Assembly (NCBI RefSeq): GCF_037027445.1
Contig: NZ_JBANDL010000002.1
Coordinates: 1-64,000 of the forward strand
Origin: Lysobacter firmicutimachus
GTDB taxonomy: Bacteria; Pseudomonadota; Gammaproteobacteria; Xanthomonadales; Xanthomonadaceae
Direction of reading: 5' to 3'
Length of the DNA: 64,000 nt
Shown: one piece after another, positions 1 through 6,909 of the stretch
Numbering within the stretch: position 1 is the stretch's first letter
Layout of the letters: each line of letters starts with the position of its first letter
Notes under the pieces: model-generated
Told to the model about the DNA's origin: nothing
Database searches by the model: none
What the model saw: the letters and a program-made list of their open reading frames with translations, nothing else
Made by a program: the position numbers and the translations under genes

Positions 1-492
1 ACGGCCAGTGCCTTGTTGATCGTTTCGGTCAGTCCCAGGACCTTCCCGCTGCGAGCCGCCCTGATCCTTCAATGCGCTGGTCAGGCGCCCGAACAGCGTG
101 GCAGTCGAATCCAGTTGGGTCGACGTACGCTGCGCGATCGCAAAGACCGCCGCTTCGGCTTGATTAAAGCCGGCCTGCGAGGTGGTCGCCAGCTTGATCT
201 TGGCCGACAGATTGGCATAGCTGTCGGCCGCTCGGACCAGACGGCCGACCGCGTCGCCCACGCCCTGGAGCCCGACAAATGCGAAGAGCTGGGTCTTGGC
301 TTGCGCCAGTTGCGTGCTGATCGACGCGACGCTGGCGCGGATGTGGTCGAACTGCCGATGGCTGCGGCTTGCGGCTCGCTCGGCTTCGGTGGCGAACCCG
401 CGCACCTGTCGGCTGGACTGCTGAAGCGCAGCATTGAGCGTCGCCGCATTGCCCTTGAGCAACAGCGTGATTGTGGTATCGCGATTGGCCAT
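1..492 (-). CDS. Phage tail tape measure protein, N-terminal part (runs off left edge)
   Basis: The tape measure protein sets siphophage tail length and is ejected with the DNA. The ATG at 492 opens MANRDTTITLLLKGNAATL, followed by a heptad-rich helical stretch and a segment like the tape-measure N-terminal domain (ANLSAKIKLATTSQ, then AQRTSTQLDSTATLFGRL). The expected continuation VLGLTETINKALA is present, but in the neighbouring frame: the ATG frame reads QREGPGTDRND after about position 45. This implies a one-base insertion near 40-45, either a real frameshift or a sequencing error. The gene follows the lysis cassette and its start lies just before the Rz1 stop. Identity is inferred from sequence style and position after the tail chaperones. 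Confidence 0.75.
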   Translation of the reverse strand, partial: MANRDTTITLLLKGNAATLNAALQQSSRQVRGFATEAERAASRSHRQFDHIRASVASISTQLAQAKTQLFAFVGLQGVGDAVGRLVRAADSYANLSAKIKLATTSQAGFNQAEAAVFAIAQRTSTQLDSTATLFGRLTSALKDQGGSQREGPGTDRNDQQGTGR

Positions 493-495
493 GAC

Positions 496-750
496 TCAGG
501 GGCGCGTCGGGTCCGCCGGTGGGTTCGGCTGCCAGCCGCACAGACGGCGGCCGGCTTCGTTATGCGCCAGGATCTGTCGAGCGGTCAGATCCGTCAGCTG
601 ATCCTGACGGGACACCCGAATCGGCCGCGTCCAGGCGCGGCCGGTCGTCACCTCCGTCACGCGACCAGTCGTCGTACAAGCGGTCAGCAGCGGAATCAGG
701 CACAGCCACCGCCAGCGGCGCCGGGCTGCCGGACGGCAGTTGAAGAACAT
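496..750 (-). CDS. Rz1-like outer-membrane spanin lipoprotein
   Basis: An 84-residue protein with a basic N-terminus, a hydrophobic stretch and a lipobox (LLTAC, Cys25), followed by TTTGRVTEV and a proline-rich C-terminus. This is the pattern of Rz1 o-spanins, which sit in the inner leaflet of the outer membrane and join Rz to fuse the envelopes at lysis. Its start lies inside the Rz gene in another frame and it extends past the Rz stop, the classic overlapping Rz/Rz1 arrangement. The stop lies within a few bases of the tape-measure start. Confidence 0.75.
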   Translation of the reverse strand: MFFNCRPAARRRWRWLCLIPLLTACTTTGRVTEVTTGRAWTRPIRVSRQDQLTDLTARQILAHNEAGRRLCGWQPNPPADPTRP

Positions 751-952
751 CGGTCTCTACCTCGGTGCGTACTTCGTAGTCGCGACGCTCGCGTTCTGCG
801 GTCACCGCACGGCGTTCGGCGTCGGCCGCCCGCCGCTCGGTGTGTTCGCGCGCCCGACGCGTGCCCTGGATGCGCCCCCAGCCGAACGCTGCCAGGACGG
901 CGACGAACGCGGCTAGCACCGCGGAGCCCCATGCTTGGAGTCGGGCGATCAC
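560..952 (-). CDS. Rz-like inner-membrane spanin
   Basis: A 130-residue protein with one N-terminal membrane segment (about residues 8-27), then a long charged helix rich in Arg, Ala and Glu (RRAREHTERRAADAERRAVT), as expected for the periplasmic coiled coil of an i-spanin. It overlaps the endolysin stop by a few bases and contains the start of the Rz1 gene. The C-terminal tail is acidic and low in complexity because it is constrained by the overlapping frame. The call rests on topology and gene order; Rz families share little sequence. Confidence 0.72.
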   Translation of the reverse strand: MIARLQAWGSAVLAAFVAVLAAFGWGRIQGTRRAREHTERRAADAERRAVTAERERRDYEVRTEVETDVLQLPSGSPAPLAVAVPDSAADRLYDDWSRDGGDDRPRLDAADSGVPSGSADGSDRSTDPGA

Positions 953-1425
953 GCGAGCTGGCCTCCGGCCTTCTGATAGACCGCCAGCAACGTCTCCAGC
1001 GGCAGTTCGCGCTGGCCGTAGCCGGCGTCCGGCAACGAGGCCCAGGTCTTGCGCGACTTGCGGATGGCCGAGCTGATCCAGCCCTTCTTGATGTCGGCCA
1101 GCGCGCCGGTCTCGCGCAGCAGTTCGATCGCGGCGCGGTCCTGCGACGCCGGACCGAAGTCCGGCAGCTTCAGCCGGAGACGCAGGCTATTCCAAGTCTT
1201 CCATAGGAACTGATAGCGCCCCGCGGCGGTGGAGTTGATCCGATACTTCGGCAGCCACACCATCTTTCGTGGATGGTCGCTATAGGACGTGAAGCGCCCG
1301 CCGCCGACCATGACGTCGTAGCCGTGGTGGTCGCTGAACCGCTCCACGCCTTCGGCATGGGCGATCATGTCCAGAAAGGCCAGGACGTTCTGGCCGCCGG
1401 CCTGCTCAGCGGAGAGTCGTGCCAT
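949..1425 (-). CDS. Phage endolysin, lambda R-type lytic transglycosylase (GH104)
   Basis: This cytoplasmic endolysin cleaves the glycan strands of peptidoglycan once the holin opens the membrane. The 158-residue protein matches lambda R along its length: FLDMIAHAEG with the likely catalytic Glu25, HGYDVMVGGGRFTSYSDHP, then STAAGRYQFL and WASLPDAGYGQ, with QKAGGQ near the end. There is no signal peptide, so it depends on a holin. The start overlaps the holin gene and the stop overlaps Rz, forming a compact lysis operon. Family assignment is firm. Confidence 0.93.
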   Translation of the reverse strand: MARLSAEQAGGQNVLAFLDMIAHAEGVERFSDHHGYDVMVGGGRFTSYSDHPRKMVWLPKYRINSTAAGRYQFLWKTWNSLRLRLKLPDFGPASQDRAAIELLRETGALADIKKGWISSAIRKSRKTWASLPDAGYGQRELPLETLLAVYQKAGGQLA

Positions 1426-1627
1426 CGGCCCCTCGCTGCTGAAACAGCCGGCCGATCAGGCCGAGCAGGAGGATGCCCGCGGTCACGGTGGCCGCGATCC
1501 GGTCGGGCACGTGCGTGCGCAAATCCTCGGGCAGATTCAGCCAGACACCCTGCAAAGCGATGGCGCAGGTCATCGCCTGCACGCTGACGAAACGCCAGGC
1601 TTGGCGCCAGTTGTCGATCAGTTTCAT
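1406..1627 (-). CDS. Small holin-like membrane protein
   Basis: A 73-residue protein starting MKLIDNWRQAWRFVSVQA, with a hydrophobic stretch (residues 15-28) and a second one near residues 42-60 (TVTAGILLLGLIGRL). Its size, topology and place directly upstream of the endolysin, with overlapping reading frames, fit a phage holin of the type annotated DUF7940. The ATG at 1627 was chosen because it overlaps the TGA of the frameshifted tail chaperone (ATGA), which suggests translational coupling. A longer in-frame extension upstream is arginine-rich shadow sequence. Confidence 0.7.
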   Translation of the reverse strand: MKLIDNWRQAWRFVSVQAMTCAIALQGVWLNLPEDLRTHVPDRIAATVTAGILLLGLIGRLFQQRGADGTTLR

Positions 1628-2240
1628 GGGAGTTCCCGAAGGGAGGTTACGAAAGCGGTGACGTCCTTGCCGCCAGCGAAGCCGGCGTTGACGTCTTCGA
1701 TGCGGTCGGCGCGCAGCGCGCGTTCGCGCTGGAGCGTGACGCGGTAGAACATGGCGAGCTGGCGCGCGGTCGCGCGCTCGATCCACGGCCAGTCGTGGCC
1801 GTGGGCGATCAGGGTGGCGAGGACGCTGGGCCAGTCGCTGTCGGCGCCGCGCGGCGCAGCTCCAGCGCCGCCAGTACGCGCTGCAGAAAAAAATCGGCGT
1901 TGACCGCCCAGAACGTCAGCAACAGCAGGTCGCCGTGGGCGCCGGAGAGGGCTTGGACCCAGTCGGCCGGCTGGTCGCAGGCCTGAGCGAGCAGTGCGAT
2001 GGTGGCCGCGGGGTGTTGGGCGCAGACCCGGTGCAGGCGACCCAGATCGATGCTGCTGTCGTCGGTTTGCTCGACGAGGTCGGCGACGAGCGCCGCGATG
2101 GCGTCGTGCAGCTTCAGGCTTTCGAAGAAGCCGATCTCGCGCACGGTGACGGTGCGATCGCCGAGCGGTAGCGTCCGATTCGGTTGCAACACGACCAGTT
2201 CATCGGCAGCGGGCTGGGGGCGTCGAACTTTTCGCGCCAT
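1624..2240 (-). CDS. Tail assembly chaperone, -1 frameshift product (gpGT-like)
   Basis: A second reading frame without its own good start covers 1624 to about 1890 and reads as ordinary protein (DWPSVLATLIAHGHDWPWIE, then MFYRVTLQRERALRADRIED). It lies in the -1 frame relative to the chaperone that begins at 2240. A T TTT TTT heptamer at 1893-1887, in the correct register, would join them into a product of about 205 residues. Siphophages commonly make a short and a frameshifted long tail chaperone that load the tape-measure protein. The join is inferred from register and composition. Confidence 0.72.
1809..2240 (-). CDS. Tail assembly chaperone, zero-frame product (gpG-like)
   Basis: A 143-residue protein directly after the tail tube gene and before the lysis genes, where lambda G sits. 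It begins MARKVRRPQPAADELVVLQP and includes TVREIGFFESLKLHD, typical of phage tail-chaperone proteins. The ATG overlaps the last base of the tail tube gene, so translation is probably coupled. The last 20 residues (RRAAPTATGPASSPP) are low in complexity, as expected for the part after the shift site that only the non-shifting product reads. Confidence 0.78.
   Translation of the reverse strand: MARKVRRPQPAADELVVLQPNRTLPLGDRTVTVREIGFFESLKLHDAIAALVADLVEQTDDSSIDLGRLHRVCAQHPAATIALLAQACDQPADWVQALSGAHGDLLLLTFWAVNADFFLQRVLAALELRRAAPTATGPASSPP
1887..1893 (-). promoter_or_regulatory. Programmed -1 frameshift slippery heptamer (T TTT TTT)
   Basis: Seven consecutive T residues on the minus strand, in register GA-T TTT TTT-CTG of the chaperone frame, fit the X XXY YYZ rule for tandem -1 slippage. 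The -1 frame stays open from here to 1624. Such an A/T run is conspicuous in this GC-rich DNA. Confidence 0.75.
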
Positions 2241-2998
2241 TACACCCTCGCCAGTTCGATGCGGCCGAAGCCGCCCAGGTCCGGGTCCAGCGCGCGCGAC
2301 TCATCGAACAGGGCCGCACCCGACAGCTGCAGGCTGCCCCACTCCTCTGAGATCAGCGCCAGCTGCTCGATGGGATTGAAGGTCAGGCGGTACAGCGTCA
2401 CCTTGGCGCGCTGACCGGTGACGGTGTTGATTCCGTCCAGAATCAGCATCCGCTCCGGCGGCGGGGTGTTGAACAGGGCGATGTTGACCGTCTCGCCGTG
2501 CTTGTAACTGGCCTTGAACGGCTGGGTCAGGCCGTCGACCTTGCGCAAGCCGATCACACCGCCGGACGCCGACTCCGTCCACCAATTCGCCGCTGGCACC
2601 GTGACCGGCGGATTGGCGCTGTCAGTGATCGCGACGTCGCTCACCCAGCCTCGGTCCAGCGCGACCAGGTCGTTGGCTTTTAGGCCTGGCGGCAGCAGTT
2701 CGTTGTTGACCGATCCCGCCGGCAGGGTCGCCGGAATCGAGTACAGGCCCTCGGCCAGGTTTTCCGGGGTCGCCTCGTCCAGGGTCAGGTTGACGTTGGC
2801 GGTCTTCGACTGGACGAGGCGGCCGTACAGCAGGCGATTGCCGCTGAACGATTCGAACTTGTCCGAGTTTTGGACTTCCAGCGCGAGTTCCAGCTGGGGC
2901 GCGTTGCCGACCCAGCGCAGCGGACCGGGCTTGCCGGTGGACTGGCGCTGGGCGAGGTAGACCTTGCCCTGGAACGAAAAAAGGTTCGGCGCGGCCAT
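2240..2998 (-). CDS. Major tail tube protein (lambda gpV-like role)
   Basis: A 252-residue protein, MAAPNLFSFQGKVYLAQRQS, with alternating polar and hydrophobic beta-strand segments and the recognisable phage tail-tube style (PLRWVGNAPQLELALEVQNS, then TLDEATPENLAEGLYSIPAT). It would form the polymeric tail tube. It lies between the minor tail genes and the tail chaperones, the standard place for the tube gene. About 50 bp of non-coding DNA separate it from the gene upstream. Confidence 0.8.
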   Translation of the reverse strand: MAAPNLFSFQGKVYLAQRQSTGKPGPLRWVGNAPQLELALEVQNSDKFESFSGNRLLYGRLVQSKTANVNLTLDEATPENLAEGLYSIPATLPAGSVNNELLPPGLKANDLVALDRGWVSDVAITDSANPPVTVPAANWWTESASGGVIGLRKVDGLTQPFKASYKHGETVNIALFNTPPPERMLILDGINTVTGQRAKVTLYRLTFNPIEQLALISEEWGSLQLSGAALFDESRALDPDLGGFGRIELARV

Positions 2999-3052
2999 CG
3001 GGTCGCGTGCTCCTATAGATTAGGTGTGGGGCCGCCGATGGGCGGCCGAGAC

Positions 3053-3610
3053 TCAGCGGCGCAGCGAGCGCAGCAGTTGCCGATCCAGATCGGCGGTGAT
3101 GACGTCGAGACCGGCTTGGGCCATGCGCGCAGGGCGGTCGCCCTTGCGCAGCATCTGGGCCAGCGACGGGCCGAACAGCGGTTCGATCGGGTAACGCGGC
3201 ACCCGCCGCGACCCGCCGCTGCCGATCAGGGGCTCGCGCTCCCAGGCCTTGTCGATGCCCTGACCGCGCCGCGCACGGACGAAGCCGTGGGGTTCGTGGC
3301 CTGGCCGGTTGCGGAAGATTCGGTACCGAAGACCGGACGGTGTCCCGCGCCCGGCGAAGTTCAGCAGACCGATGCCGTGCACCCGGCCCACCAGCGCAAT
3401 GCCGTCCCGGGTGATGCGCACGCTCAGCCCGTCGCGTATCCGGGTCGCCGACAGCGCGTATTCGGTCTGGATGTCGCGGCGCGCCAGGACCGGCCAGCGG
3501 CGCCGGAGCGTACCGAGCGCGCGGCGCTGGGCGACCAGCACCTTGCCCGGCAGATCGCTGAGGCGCTGGGCGGCCTCCAGGGCGCCATCGGCGTCGATGG
3601 AAATCCGCAT
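3053..3610 (-). CDS. Minor tail / tail completion protein (gpZ-like)
   Basis: A 185-residue basic protein beginning MRISIDADGALEAAQRLSDL, resembling prophage minor tail protein Z (lambda gpZ), which acts during head-tail connection. The pattern GKVLVAQRRALGTLRRRW and TRIRDGLSVRI is typical of this family. The start overlaps the stop of the tail terminator gene by one base. Family call is from sequence style plus synteny with lambda Z-U-V. Confidence 0.72.
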   Translation of the reverse strand: MRISIDADGALEAAQRLSDLPGKVLVAQRRALGTLRRRWPVLARRDIQTEYALSATRIRDGLSVRITRDGIALVGRVHGIGLLNFAGRGTPSGLRYRIFRNRPGHEPHGFVRARRGQGIDKAWEREPLIGSGGSRRVPRYPIEPLFGPSLAQMLRKGDRPARMAQAGLDVITADLDRQLLRSLRR

Positions 3611-4038
3611 CAGCGCCGGTACCGCACGGTCAGGGTGACCTGCACGGCCACCACCGCCAGCCCTTCGGGCCGGTCGAGGAACACGATGTCCTCGACCTGC
3701 AACGGCAGGGCCTGGGGCAGCGGAATCCAGGCGTCGAGCGCGTCCTCGACGTCGGCGGCGATGGCATGGGCCCGGGCATGGGCGTCGTTGAGATGGGCCG
3801 GCAAGGTCGCTTCGACGATGGCCTGGAGCAGCCGATGCTGGCCATGTGGTTTCTGGGTGTCGCGGTGCACGCCCAGCGCGGCCAGGGTGAGTCCCGGTAC
3901 GTCGGGTTCGGCATGTTGGGCCGGCTCCAGAGCCACAGCGGTGCCGATGTCGGTCCGATAGCCGCCATCGGTGCGGATATCGGCCAGGCGCGCAGCGATC
4001 CGCTCCAGCAGCACCCAGGTCGGCGTCGGCTCAGCCAT
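3610..4038 (-). CDS. Tail terminator-like protein (gpU-like role)
   Basis: A 142-residue protein if started at MAEPTPTWVLLERIAARLAD; this ATG at 4038 overlaps the stop of the upstream joining gene, whereas the longer upstream extension is probably not translated. Such small proteins between the connector genes and the tail tube cap the tail tube in lambda-like phages. The segment LQAIVEATLPAHLNDAHARA is typical of this class. Function is inferred mainly from position. Confidence 0.6.
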   Translation of the reverse strand: MAEPTPTWVLLERIAARLADIRTDGGYRTDIGTAVALEPAQHAEPDVPGLTLAALGVHRDTQKPHGQHRLLQAIVEATLPAHLNDAHARAHAIAADVEDALDAWIPLPQALPLQVEDIVFLDRPEGLAVVAVQVTLTVRYRR

Positions 4039-4321
4039 GCAGGACGGCCTCATTGACCCGACCGTCGTCCCGGACAAGGGCCTCGACGGATTGGGTCCGG
4101 CCGTCCAGGCTCACTTCGTCGCCGCGGCGAAACACCCACTCGGCATTGCGAGCCAGCACGTGGCGGGCCCGCCCGACAACCTGCTGGAACTCCCCCAATC
4201 GCTCGACGCCGTCGCGCACGACAAGGCGGATCGACACCGAGGGGTTAGGGCGGCGCTGAATCTGCGCGACGACGCCGAGCGCGTCGAACACGACGGCATC
4301 CGCCGTCGAGAAGGCATCCAC
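4031..4321 (-). CDS. Head-tail joining protein (gpFII-like role)
   Basis: A 96-residue protein directly after the capsid gene: MDAFSTADAVVFDALGVVAQ, then SIRLVVRDGVERLGEFQQVV and RGDEVSLDGRTQSVEALVRD. Short beta-rich proteins of this kind at this position complete the connector in lambda-like phages. It is separated from the capsid stop by 4 bp and overlaps the next gene. The specific family is not certain; it could equally be annotated as a head-tail adaptor. Confidence 0.6.
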   Translation of the reverse strand: MDAFSTADAVVFDALGVVAQIQRRPNPSVSIRLVVRDGVERLGEFQQVVGRARHVLARNAEWVFRRGDEVSLDGRTQSVEALVRDDGRVNEAVLHG

Positions 4322-4325
4322 GGCA

Positions 4326-5333
4326 TTACGCCTTCAGCTTCGGCAGCAGCGCGGGTCGATGACACATGGGCAACGGATTGGACTGGGTGTGCAGGTCGGT
4401 GCCGCGGTCGAACTTGCGCGGCGCCTGCTTGCTGTAGAGCAGTTGGCCGAGGGTGTTGACCGTCTCGTTGAAATCGGCTGGGGCGACGTAGGTGGCGAAG
4501 GTGTCAAGGGTACCCAGCGGAAAAGCATGGCCCTCGCCTTCGGCGATGAAGCGGCGGGGCTCGCCGTCCGGACCGCTGGCTTCGCCGGTGTACTCCTCGA
4601 AGCGTACGCCTGCCAGTCGGAAATCGGCGCGCATGTCGTCTCGCATCGCAGCGCCTTCCTGCCAGCGTTCGTAGGCCTTTTCCACCTTGGGATGGCTGGT
4701 CAGCGCGTCGAAGAACTCGCTGGATACCAGAACGTGAATACCGCTCATCCGTTCACCCTGGAGCGACTGGCTCATGTAGCGCTTGAGCTCCAGACACTTC
4801 TTGCGAACATCGGTTTCCTTGTTGCTCAGTTGGAAATCGAACGTCTTCGGAGTGATCTTGAAGATCTCGAACAGGTTCGCCAGTTCACTTCCATCGGCGT
4901 CCAGGATCACGCCCTTGAGCGCGCCCATGCGCAGATGCTCCAAGGTAATGGCGTGCTTGTTGCGCATCGTCTGCAGGTGGTCGGCCATAACCCCTGCGAC
5001 TGTTTCCAGATCGGTCTCGGTGCCGAATGCGCGAACGCCGACGACCTCTTCCGGCAGCACTACGTCGTCGTGGGGGATGTGCGGCACGTTGAACGCCCGC
5101 AGGGTTCGTTTGCCGCGCTTGCCCACCGAGCCAGGTGAACCCACCGGTTGCGTCTGCAGCAACGACAGCACACCGTTGCGCTCCTCGATCGTGACCTGGC
5201 GCGTGCGCACCGGCTTGATCGGAAACAGGTTCAACTCGTCCAGCCGGCCGTACTGGTTCGGCAGGAGATTGATTGCCGCGGTCAGGGCGCTGACCGAGAA
5301 CGCGGGGTTGTGGAACGGGTTGTTCATCGACAT
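4326..5333 (-). CDS. Major capsid protein (lambda gpE family)
   Basis: A 335-residue protein of the lambda E type, close to the usual length of about 340. Typical features are NPFHNPAFSVSALTAAINLL at the start, the ERNGVLSLLQTQPVGSPG region, HIPHDDVVLPEEVVGVRAFG, and the C-terminal DFNETVNTLGQLLYSKQAP. It forms the HK97-fold head shell, stabilised by the gpD-like protein encoded immediately upstream. No proteolytic signal is evident. Family call is strong. Confidence 0.92.
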   Translation of the reverse strand: MSMNNPFHNPAFSVSALTAAINLLPNQYGRLDELNLFPIKPVRTRQVTIEERNGVLSLLQTQPVGSPGSVGKRGKRTLRAFNVPHIPHDDVVLPEEVVGVRAFGTETDLETVAGVMADHLQTMRNKHAITLEHLRMGALKGVILDADGSELANLFEIFKITPKTFDFQLSNKETDVRKKCLELKRYMSQSLQGERMSGIHVLVSSEFFDALTSHPKVEKAYERWQEGAAMRDDMRADFRLAGVRFEEYTGEASGPDGEPRRFIAEGEGHAFPLGTLDTFATYVAPADFNETVNTLGQLLYSKQAPRKFDRGTDLHTQSNPLPMCHRPALLPKLKA

Positions 5334-5336
5334 GGA

Positions 5337-5729
5337 TCAGGTTCCTTGACGCACGAGCACGCCGGCAACGCGCAGTTGCTGGAGGCAAGCCGAGCGCTGT
5401 TCGGGGGTAATGGCTTTCGGCCAGACCAGAGCGTGGTCGGCCACGGTCGCGTGACGCGCGACGATCAGGCCGTCCGGGCTCGGCGCGTCGGCGGTGAGGA
5501 TCGGCACAATCACGACGCCGACCGCCTGCTCGCGGCCATCGGTGGCGGCCGGGTCGAGCGCCGCCACTTCGCCGGTCGCGGTGATGCGTCCGACCACATG
5601 ACCCAGTTGCAACGCTTGCTGCGCCGCCACGGTCACGCGATCGCGCGAGTACAGGTTGTCGGCTTCGAACTTGAGCAGGTCGCCCAGGTTGTTGGGCTCT
5701 GACTGCGGCGGGTAGACGGTGATGCCCAT
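5337..5729 (-). CDS. Head decoration protein (lambda gpD-like)
   Basis: A 130-residue beta-rich protein beginning MGITVYPPQSEPNNLGDLLK, with RVTVAAQQALQLGHVVGRIT and a C-terminal segment TPEQRSACLQQLRVAGVLVR, the pattern of lambda D-type decoration proteins that trim the expanded capsid. It lies between the protease/scaffold gene (1 bp gap) and the capsid gene (3 bp gap), as in lambda. Confidence 0.85.
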   Translation of the reverse strand: MGITVYPPQSEPNNLGDLLKFEADNLYSRDRVTVAAQQALQLGHVVGRITATGEVAALDPAATDGREQAVGVVIVPILTADAPSPDGLIVARHATVADHALVWPKAITPEQRSACLQQLRVAGVLVRQGT

Positions 5730-5730
5730 C

Positions 5731-6045
5731 TCAGCGCTCCCTCTTACAGCGCGCGGCCCGTGCCTCGACGGCGTGGATCAGCGGGTTGTCGTCCAGCGAC
5801 GTTGTGGCCGCCACGGACGCAGCAGTCGGGGACAGGTGGCTGGTGATCTCAGCCGTCTCGGCGCGCAGACCGAGCAGCTTCCGACGCACGTCAACGGTAC
5901 TCAGGCCTTCGCCCAGGAACTCCGCGGTCAGGTCGGGGCGCCCGGCGAGCGCGCACAGCTCGGCGATCGCCAGGGCATCGCCGTGCGCTTGCGCGCGCGC
6001 GGCGTCAATGTCGACGGCAGGCGCCGTCGATTCGGGGGTGGACAT
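5731..6045 (-). CDS. Nested scaffolding protein (lambda Nu3-like), in frame within the protease gene
   Basis: An internal ATG at 6045 (MSTPESTAPAVDIDAARAQA) is preceded by GGAG about 9 bases upstream and opens a 104-residue protein identical to the protease C-terminus. Lambda Nu3 is made in just this way from the end of gene C. The segment is charged and alanine-rich, as scaffolds are. Internal initiation is predicted, not shown. Confidence 0.5.
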   Translation of the reverse strand: MSTPESTAPAVDIDAARAQAHGDALAIAELCALAGRPDLTAEFLGEGLSTVDVRRKLLGLRAETAEITSHLSPTAASVAATTSLDDNPLIHAVEARAARCKRER

Positions 6046-6909
6046 CGTGGGGAACTCCAAGGAAGAGGGACGCGCGACCGCGTCCAGTTCGGTGTGCATC
6101 TGCAGCACGGCGTCGCCGAGCGTGCCGAGCCGGTCGGCCAGTCCCGCGTCGATCGCGTTCTGGCCGAAGAACAAGCCGGCCTCGGTCTGGCGGATGGCAT
6201 CGGCGGGCAGGCCGCGGTGATGAGCGACCGTCTGCACGAACAGTTCGTACAGGCGGTTCACTTCGGCCTGGATCGAGGCTCGGGCTTCGGGCGTCAGCGG
6301 CTCATGGGGGTTGCCGTCGTTCTTGCGCGCACCGGCCAGGATCGGGGTGTAGCTCAGACCTTGATGGGCGTCGCGCTGGGATTGGTCGACATGGAGCGCG
6401 ATCACGCCGATCGAGCCGATGCCGGCCGTGCGGGACACGAACACCTGCTCGGCCGCGCTCGCCAACGCATACGCCGCCGAAAACGCGGCATCGTTGGCGA
6501 CTGCCCAGATCGGCTTTTGGTCGCGGCCGGCGCGAATGCGGTCGGCCAGGTCGAACACGCCCGCGGCTTCGCCGCCGGCGCTATCGACATCTAGCACAAT
6601 GCCGCGCACAGACCGATCCGCCAGCGCGGCGTCCAGGCGTGCCGCGATGTTCTCGTAGCTGAGCAGGCCGGACATCGCGTCCAGTCCGCCGGTCCGTTGC
6701 ACCAGCGTGCCGTGTATCGGCAGAACCGCGATGCCTTGCGCCTCGCCAACGCGCGACGGCGCGGGCTGGGGCGGCCCCAACTGCGGGGGCGGCCCCGTCT
6801 GCAGTTCGAACTTGGGCGCGAGTACGTTCAGGATTACGTCCAGCTTGGCGCGCTGGATCAGCAGCGGCGTGTTGAACACGCGCGCCGCCAGGTAGGGCAG
6901 TCCGGTCAT
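5731..6909 (-). CDS. S49 family head maturation protease with C-terminal scaffold (lambda C-like)
   Basis: A 392-residue SppA/S49-type serine protease that processes the procapsid. The core includes VLDVDSAGGEAAG (residues 105-117), the likely nucleophile Ser144 in NDAAFSAAYALAS and the candidate general base Lys196 in LAGARKND, a Ser-Lys dyad arrangement. The C-terminal 100 residues are rich in Ala, Glu and Asp and separable as a scaffold, with an internal start at Met289. The gene overlaps the portal gene by 4 bp (ATGA), as in lambda B-C. Confidence 0.88.
   Translation of the reverse strand: MTGLPYLAARVFNTPLLIQRAKLDVILNVLAPKFELQTGPPPQLGPPQPAPSRVGEAQGIAVLPIHGTLVQRTGGLDAMSGLLSYENIAARLDAALADRSVRGIVLDVDSAGGEAAGVFDLADRIRAGRDQKPIWAVANDAAFSAAYALASAAEQVFVSRTAGIGSIGVIALHVDQSQRDAHQGLSYTPILAGARKNDGNPHEPLTPEARASIQAEVNRLYELFVQTVAHHRGLPADAIRQTEAGLFFGQNAIDAGLADRLGTLGDAVLQMHTELDAVARPSSLEFPTMSTPESTAPAVDIDAARAQAHGDALAIAELCALAGRPDLTAEFLGEGLSTVDVRRKLLGLRAETAEITSHLSPTAASVAATTSLDDNPLIHAVEARAARCKRER

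Noticed and set aside
2870..3961. 363-codon plus-strand frame opposite the tail genes
   Set aside because: Antisense shadow over two well-supported minus-strand tail genes.
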